Positions 59,005 to 64,000 of a stretch of 64,000 nucleotides of DNA are shown in pieces. Every line of letters starts with the position of its first letter. Positions within the stretch are counted from its first letter, which is position 1. Origin of the DNA: Actinopolymorpha sp. NPDC004070 (GTDB lineage: Bacteria; Actinomycetota; Actinomycetes; Propionibacteriales; Actinopolymorphaceae); contig NZ_JBEXMJ010000018.1 in the NCBI RefSeq assembly GCF_040610475.1, positions 1 through 64,000 of the forward strand, given 5' to 3'. Below the pieces are notes generated by a model. That model was given only the letters and a program-made list of their open reading frames with translations. It was not told the DNA's origin and ran no database searches. The translations under genes and the position numbers were made by a program.

Positions 59005-60129
59005 CTACCCCACCTCCCCGAGGAGTTCCAGTGTCGGCCGGTGTACCACCTCACCCGCATGGGTGACACAGGTGGCGGACAGGATGTCATCACCGAAGTC
59101 CAGATGCAGGGCGCCGACACGCACCATCAGCAACAGCACGTTGAGCACGTTGTGGCCGTACAGCTCGCTGGCCGGTCGCGGCAGCTGGCTGGGAACGTTG
59201 GAGCCACCCCAGACCAGCACGCCCTCGACCATCACCTCGTGCCCGGGAATGCTGCCCTCGACGTTGCCGCCCTGGTCGGCGGCCAGGTCGACCACCACCG
59301 ACCCCGCACGCATCCCGGCGACCATCTCGGTGGTGACGAGCACCGGCGCGGTCCGGCCTGGCACCGCCGCGGTGGTGATCACCACGTCGGCGGCGGCGAC
59401 GTGCGGGGCGAGCAGCTCCCGCTGGCGGGTGGCGCGTTCCTCGGTCATCTCCCGTGCGTAACCTCCGGCGCCGGACAGCGGCGGCAGGTCGAGCTGCACG
59501 AACTTCGCGCCGACGCTGGCCACCTCCTCCGCCGAGCTCTCGCGTACGTCGTAGGCCTCCACCACCGCGCCGAGCCGGCGCGCGGTCGCGATCGCCTGCA
59601 GCCCGGCGACCCCGGCGCCGAGCACCAGCACGGTCGCCGGCCGCACCGTGCCGGCGGCCGTCATGAACAACGGAAAGAACCGCTGCAGGCGTTCGGCGGC
59701 GACGATCGCACCTCGGTAGCCCGCCACCATCGACTGCGACGACAACGCGTCCATCGGCTGCGCGCGGGCGGTACGCGGCACGAGGTCCATCGAGAACGAC
59801 GTGATGCGACGCTCGCGCAACCGGCGCACGAGCGGACCCTCCTCCGCCGTCGGCAGGAACGACACCGTCACCGCACCCTCGCCGAGCTGGCGGGCGGTGC
59901 TGAGGTTGATCGGCTGCACCGACACCACGACGTCGGCACCGGCGAGCACGTCCTCGCTCACCTGCGCGCCCATCGCGCGGTAGGCGTCGTCGGTGGCGCC
60001 CGCCTCGTTGCCGGCGCCGGATTCCACCGACACCTCGACGCCCGCCGCCAGCAGCCGGGGCAGGTGCTCCGGCAGCAGCGCGACGCGGCGTTCACCGGTC
60101 CTGCGTTCCCGAAGTACGGCTATCCTCAC
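59005..60129 (-). CDS. pntAa: NAD(P) transhydrogenase alpha, NAD-binding part PntAa (374 aa)
   Basis: NAD(H)-binding domain I, related to alanine dehydrogenase: MRIAVLRERRTGERRVALLP at the N-terminus, the Rossmann loop VLVLGAGVAGLQAIATARRL, and PLSGAGGYAREMTEERATRQ as the mobile loop region. First gene of the pntAa-pntAb-pntB operon. The start is GTG 60129, 8 nt after a TATGGT -10 box. Confidence 0.94.
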   Translation of the reverse strand: MRIAVLRERRTGERRVALLPEHLPRLLAAGVEVSVESGAGNEAGATDDAYRAMGAQVSEDVLAGADVVVSVQPINLSTARQLGEGAVTVSFLPTAEEGPLVRRLRERRITSFSMDLVPRTARAQPMDALSSQSMVAGYRGAIVAAERLQRFFPLFMTAAGTVRPATVLVLGAGVAGLQAIATARRLGAVVEAYDVRESSAEEVASVGAKFVQLDLPPLSGAGGYAREMTEERATRQRELLAPHVAAADVVITTAAVPGRTAPVLVTTEMVAGMRAGSVVVDLAADQGGNVEGSIPGHEVMVEGVLVWGGSNVPSQLPRPASELYGHNVLNVLLLMVRVGALHLDFGDDILSATCVTHAGEVVHRPTLELLGEVG

Positions 60130-60137
60130 GGGCGGCC

Positions 60138-60143
60138 ACCATA
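60138..60143 (-). promoter_or_regulatory. -10 box TATGGT before the pnt operon
   Basis: TATGGT on the minus strand lies 8 nt before GTG 60129, with no ribosome binding site in between. Confidence 0.4.
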
Positions 60144-60218
60144 CGGCACCCCCGGATGCGGAGGTAGGTTCGGAGCCGTGCCCGGACAGCGGTACCCCAC
60201 CGACGAAAGGAGCGCCCC

Positions 60219-60992
60219 ATGTGCTTCGACGCGGACGCCCTGCCCCCCGAGCCGCCCGGTGGTGCCGAGCCGGTCACCGGCTCCCGCATCACGCTGACCG
60301 CCGCCGACGGCGCCACCTTCGGCGCCTACGAGGCGGACGCGCCCGCGTCCAGCGGCGCCGGGGTGGTGGTGATGCCGGACGTGCGCGGCCTGTTCGGTTT
60401 CTACGAGAACCTCGCCGAGCGCTTCGCCGGCGTGGGCATCGACGCCGTCGCCATCGACTACTTCGGGCGTACGGCCGAGGAGCCGCCGCACGCGCGTGGT
60501 GACGACTTCGACTTCCGCTCCCATGTCGCCCGTACGACACCGGAGTCGGTCGCGGCCGACGTCGGCGCCGCGGTGGACCGGCTGCGAAGCCGCGGCCGGG
60601 TGACCTCCGTGTTCACCGTCGGCTTCTGCTTCGGCGGTTCGTACTCCTTCCTCGCCGCGTCGCGCACCGACCTCGCCGGCGTGATCGGCTTCTACGGCGG
60701 CATGCGGCAGCGGGTGGAGGGCGGCCCCACGCCGATCAGCGAGGCCGCGACGTACAAGGCACCGATACTCGGCCTGTTCGGCGGGGCGGACGAGAGCATC
60801 CCGCCGGAGAAGGTGGAGGAGTTCCGGTCGGCGCTGGAGTCCGCCGGGGCGGAGCACACCCTGCACACCTACCCGGGCGCGCCGCACAGCTTCTTCGACC
60901 GCAGCTTCGACGACTACGCCGCCGAGTGCGCCGACGCGTGGACCCGGGTGCGCGAGTTTGTTGCCACCCGCTCCGGTCCCCGGCCGGCCTGA
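60219..60992 (+). CDS. dienelactone hydrolase family protein (257 aa)
   Basis: Alpha/beta hydrolase with the DLH triad: nucleophile Cys137 in VGFCFGGSYSF, Asp191 in LFGGADESIPP, and His223 in YPGAPHSFFDR. The N-terminal GAGVVVMPDVRGLFGFYENL is characteristic. Substrates may be dienelactones or other small esters. ATG 60219 has an AAGGAG site 7 nt upstream. A TAGGTT -10 box at 60165-60170 gives a leader of about 40 nt. Divergent from the pnt operon. Confidence 0.88.
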   Translation: MCFDADALPPEPPGGAEPVTGSRITLTAADGATFGAYEADAPASSGAGVVVMPDVRGLFGFYENLAERFAGVGIDAVAIDYFGRTAEEPPHARGDDFDFRSHVARTTPESVAADVGAAVDRLRSRGRVTSVFTVGFCFGGSYSFLAASRTDLAGVIGFYGGMRQRVEGGPTPISEAATYKAPILGLFGGADESIPPEKVEEFRSALESAGAEHTLHTYPGAPHSFFDRSFDDYAAECADAWTRVREFVATRSGPRPA

Positions 60993-61174
60993 CGCGCGGA
61001 GAAGCAGCCGACCGAGCAGCCCGCCGCGCCGGGAAGAGCCGCCGCGCCGGACGGCTCGCTGGTGTGGGCGGGCTCGCCCGCAGGGCGGTACCAGCTGGCG
61101 GGCAGGCGCTTTCCACCGTTCGCGGAGGGGGCCTTACGGTGGGCCGAGAACGATCCCACCCAGGAGGGCCACCC

Positions 61175-64000
61175 ATGGCTGCGAACGATCCGACCGGGCG
61201 GCCCGACGCCCACACGCCAGATCCCGCCGAGACCCCCGACGCGCTCGGTGCGCTGCGGGTGTGGGAGACGCCGGAGTTCACCGGCGCCAACCGCCTGCCC
61301 GGACGCGCGACCATGCTGCCCTACCCGACCGCCGAGCAGGCCCGCGCCCAGACCGGCGCCCGGGTGCTGTCGCTGGACGGCGACTGGGCGTTCAAGGTGG
61401 TCGACCGGCCGGAGGACACCCCGGCCGACTTCCCCGCCGCGGACCTGGACGTCTCCGGCTGGGACACGGTGGTGGTGCCGGGCAACTGGACGATGCAGGG
61501 CCACGGCCGCCCGCAGTACACCAACGTGCAGATGCCGTTCGCGCCCAACCGGCCACCGTACGTGCCGGCGGCAAACCCGACCGGGCTGTACCGCACGGCG
61601 TTCGACCTGCCCGCGGACTGGGACGGCTCCCGCCTCGTCCTGCACGTCGGCGGCGCGATCTCGGTGTCCTCGATCTGGGTGAACGGCATCCCGGTGGGCA
61701 TCGGCAAGGACTCCCGGCTGCCCAGCGAGTACGACGTGACGGCGGCACTGCGCCCAGGCGCCAACACCCTCGCCGTCCAGGTCATCCAGTGGTCGGACGC
61801 GAGCTACGTCGAGGACCAGGACCAGTGGTGGCAGGCCGGCATTCACCGCTCGGTTTATCTGTACGCCACACCGGTGACGCACCTCGCCGACGTCGCGGTC
61901 ACCGCCGGTTACGACCACACCACCGGCGCGGGAACCCTCACCGTCTCCGCCGAGGTCGGCGAGCTGCCCGGCCCCGGCTGGAAGGTCACCGCGGTCCTGG
62001 ACGCTCCCGACGGAGGGCCGGCTCTGGCCGAGCCGCTGACCGGCGAGCCGGCCGCCCGCGCCGGTGACCTGCCCGGGCTCGGCGTGGTCGGCCTGGCCGC
62101 GAACCTGCCGTCGGTCTCGCCCTGGTCGGCGGAGGTGCCGACGCTCTACACCGTCGTGGTGAGCCTGGTCGACCCCGACGGCAACGAGGTCGAGGCGACC
62201 CGCGTCCGCACCGGTTTCCGTACGGTCGAGATCCGTGACCGCGAGCTCCTCGTCAACGGCCGCCCGGTCTACATCCGCGGCGTCAACCGGCACGAGCACC
62301 ACGACACGTTCGGCAGCGCGGTGCCGAAGGAGACCGTCGAGCAGGACGTCCGGGTGCTGAAGGCGTTCAACGTCAACGCGGTCCGCACCTCGCACTACCC
62401 GCCGGACCCGTACTTCCTGGAGCTCGCCGACATCCACGGCTTCTACGTCGTCGACGAGGCGAACATCGAGGCACACGCCAACTACACGACCATCTGCGAC
62501 GACCCGCGCTACCAGGCGGCGTTCGTCGACCGGGTGAGCCGGATGGTGCTGCGCGACCGCAACCACCCGAGCATCATCGCCTGGTCGCTCGGCAACGAGT
62601 CCGGTTACGGCCCCAACCACGACGCGGCCGCCGGCTGGGTCCGCCGGGTGGACCCGACCCGGGTGGTGCACTACGAGGGGGCGATCGCGCCGGACTGGTC
62701 GGCCGGCCACCCGTCCTCGGACCTGATCTGCCCGATGTACCCGTCGATCGACCGGATCGTGGAGTGGGCGAAGACCACCACCGACCACCGGCCGCTGATC
62801 ATGTGCGAGTACGCCCACGCGATGGGCAACAGCTGCGGCAACCTCGCCGACTACTGGGCGGCGATCGAGGGCTACCACGGGCTGCAGGGCGGGTTCATCT
62901 GGGAGATGCTCGACCACGGCATCCGGAAGAGCCCGAACGACCCGCGGCCCGGCTTCTCCTCCGGTGACCAGCCGGGGTACTGGAGCTACGGCGGCGACTT
63001 CGGCGACACCCCGCACGACGGCAACTTCGTCTGCGACGGGCTGTTCTGGCCCGACCGGACCGCGCACCCGGCGATGTGGGAGGCCAAGCGGCTGTTCCAG
63101 CCGTTCGACGCGACGCTGGTCGGGGACGACCGGCTGCGCGTACGCAACAAGTACGACTTCCGCGACCTGTCCCACCTGCGGATCTCCTGGGAGGTCACCG
63201 TGGACGGGACCGTGGTGGAGTCCGGCACGCTGCCGGGCCTGTCCACCGCGCCGGGCACGGAGGAGGAGATCGCCGTGCCGTGGAAGCGGCCGGCGCTCGA
63301 CCCGGGCCAGGAGGCGTACGGCACGGTGCGGTTCCACGCCGACGACGTGCCGCTGGCCGGGCCCGGGCACGAGGTCGGCTGGGTGCAGCTGCCGATCGGC
63401 ACCGGGCCCGCGGCCTCCGCGTCGGCGCAGTCGGCGACGGCCGGCTCGTCCCTGGCGGTGGAGGAGTCCGGGGACGGCTGGACCGTGAGCGGTGACCGGG
63501 TGGAGGTGACGGTACGCCGCGCCGACGGCGCGCTCACCGCGTGGCGGGTCGACGGCGTGGACCTGCTGGAGTCCGGCCCGGTGGTCAACACCTGGCGGGC
63601 GCCGACCGACAACGACGGCATCCGGCTGGACGAGAGCCCCTGGCAGCGCGGCCACCAGGCGTACTTCCGCTGGCTGGACGCCGGCCTGGACCATCTGGTC
63701 ACGAGCACCGAGTCGGTGCGGGTGGAGGCGGCCAAGGACGGCGGCGCGCTCGTCACCCGGGTCGAGCGGCTCGCCCCGCAGAGTCCCGAGGGCAGGCAGG
63801 CGGCCACCGGGGACACCGGCATCGTGCACGAGGCCCGCTGGGAGATCCGCGCCGACGGCTCGGTGACCGCGAGCCACCACGTCGAGGTGGGTGCGGGGCT
63901 GCCGGACCTGCCGCGCGTGGGAGTGCTCGCCACCGTGCCGGCGGGCTTCGAGCAGGTGGAGTGGTTCGGCCGCGGGCCGCACGAGAGCTACGTCGACCGC
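61175..64000 (+). CDS. lacZ: GH2 beta-galactosidase, LacZ type (partial, first 942 codons)
   Basis: Large glycoside hydrolase family 2 enzyme cut by the window end. N-terminal sugar-binding jelly roll (LSLDGDWAFKVVDRPEDTPA, VVVPGNWTMQGHGRPQYTNV), Ig-like domain, then the TIM barrel. GNESGYG contains the acid/base Glu475 and MCEYAHAMGNS the nucleophile Glu545; VDEANIEAHA and GVNRHEHHDTFG are further LacZ signatures. The last visible part is the start of the beta-sandwich domain 5 (WFGRGPHESYVDR). ATG 61175 has AGGAGGG 6 nt upstream. No signal peptide, so it is cytoplasmic; lactose or plant galactosides are likely substrates. Confidence 0.92.
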   Translation, partial: MAANDPTGRPDAHTPDPAETPDALGALRVWETPEFTGANRLPGRATMLPYPTAEQARAQTGARVLSLDGDWAFKVVDRPEDTPADFPAADLDVSGWDTVVVPGNWTMQGHGRPQYTNVQMPFAPNRPPYVPAANPTGLYRTAFDLPADWDGSRLVLHVGGAISVSSIWVNGIPVGIGKDSRLPSEYDVTAALRPGANTLAVQVIQWSDASYVEDQDQWWQAGIHRSVYLYATPVTHLADVAVTAGYDHTTGAGTLTVSAEVGELPGPGWKVTAVLDAPDGGPALAEPLTGEPAARAGDLPGLGVVGLAANLPSVSPWSAEVPTLYTVVVSLVDPDGNEVEATRVRTGFRTVEIRDRELLVNGRPVYIRGVNRHEHHDTFGSAVPKETVEQDVRVLKAFNVNAVRTSHYPPDPYFLELADIHGFYVVDEANIEAHANYTTICDDPRYQAAFVDRVSRMVLRDRNHPSIIAWSLGNESGYGPNHDAAAGWVRRVDPTRVVHYEGAIAPDWSAGHPSSDLICPMYPSIDRIVEWAKTTTDHRPLIMCEYAHAMGNSCGNLADYWAAIEGYHGLQGGFIWEMLDHGIRKSPNDPRPGFSSGDQPGYWSYGGDFGDTPHDGNFVCDGLFWPDRTAHPAMWEAKRLFQPFDATLVGDDRLRVRNKYDFRDLSHLRISWEVTVDGTVVESGTLPGLSTAPGTEEEIAVPWKRPALDPGQEAYGTVRFHADDVPLAGPGHEVGWVQLPIGTGPAASASAQSATAGSSLAVEESGDGWTVSGDRVEVTVRRADGALTAWRVDGVDLLESGPVVNTWRAPTDNDGIRLDESPWQRGHQAYFRWLDAGLDHLVTSTESVRVEAAKDGGALVTRVERLAPQSPEGRQAATGDTGIVHEARWEIRADGSVTASHHVEVGAGLPDLPRVGVLATVPAGFEQVEWFGRGPHESYVDR

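Noticed and set aside
60914..63982. 1022-codon minus-strand frame across the beta-galactosidase gene
   Set aside because: Shadow of lacZ. The plus-strand frame has catalytic GH2 motifs and remains open to the window end.

Overview
The window is a high-GC actinomycete chromosome segment. The evidence is very GC-rich third codon positions, two DUF222/13E12-type HNH genes, the tRNA-Ser / SRP RNA / dnaX neighbourhood, a decaprenyl-phosphoryl-arabinose gene set, PntAa-PntAb-PntB transhydrogenase genes, and many genes whose start codon lies 6-8 nt behind a TAnnnT -10 box (leaderless transcription). The genus cannot be fixed from sequence alone; a Propionibacteriales-like soil actinomycete is a guess.

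Bases 1-2850 are accessory DNA. The window opens in the right end of an IS21-type element. A small membrane protein, a frameshifted winged-helix gene, a tRNA 3'-end fragment and two tandem coiled-coil paralogues follow. The block ends at a 42-nt 3' fragment of tRNA-Pro with its terminator, which looks like the attachment-site scar at the right edge of an integrated island. From 2.9 to 9 kb come a transglutaminase-like protein, a MerR regulator, an aminoglycoside-phosphotransferase-fold protein, a 13E12/HNH gene and a methyltransferase. From 9.2 to 10.4 kb lies decayed DNA: remnants of an adenosine deaminase, a GNAT acetyltransferase and a DoxX-like protein.

From 10.7 to 32.6 kb are an orphan family-5 solute-binding lipoprotein, a fused alpha-beta glycyl-tRNA synthetase behind a membrane/winged-helix gene, a DUF418 protein, a double GNAT, a 14-TM exporter overlapping a phosphoribosyltransferase, aspartokinase with an internal beta start, the ubiA-dprE1-dprE2-gtrA cluster with an AraC/VOC pair, and DUF5063-recR-ybaB. 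A secreted protein and an MFS transporter separate these from dnaX (32.7-35.8 kb), SRP RNA and tRNA-Ser(GGA).

From 36.4 to 50.5 kb are an MFS/ArsR divergent pair, YciI and SRPBCC proteins, a PrsW protease, a dihydroxyacetone kinase operon (dhaK-dhaL-dhaM, with DhaM fused to HPr and complete enzyme I), a VapB-like protein with a LytR_C protein, a cation/proton antiporter, tRNA-Ser(CGA), and tadA behind two associated-protein genes. From 50.7 kb to the end are upp, a family-2 glycosyltransferase, a decayed drug-type ABC transporter, an isochorismatase-like hydrolase, a second 13E12/HNH gene with a DNA-damage-type promoter, the pnt operon, a dienelactone hydrolase and the first 942 codons of a GH2 beta-galactosidase running off the window.

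Functional groups: DNA maintenance (dnaX, ybaB, recR, HNH genes), cell-wall arabinan precursor synthesis, PEP-driven dihydroxyacetone phosphorylation, NAD(P)H balance, translation (GlyRS, TadA, two tRNA-Ser), and several efflux systems with local regulators.
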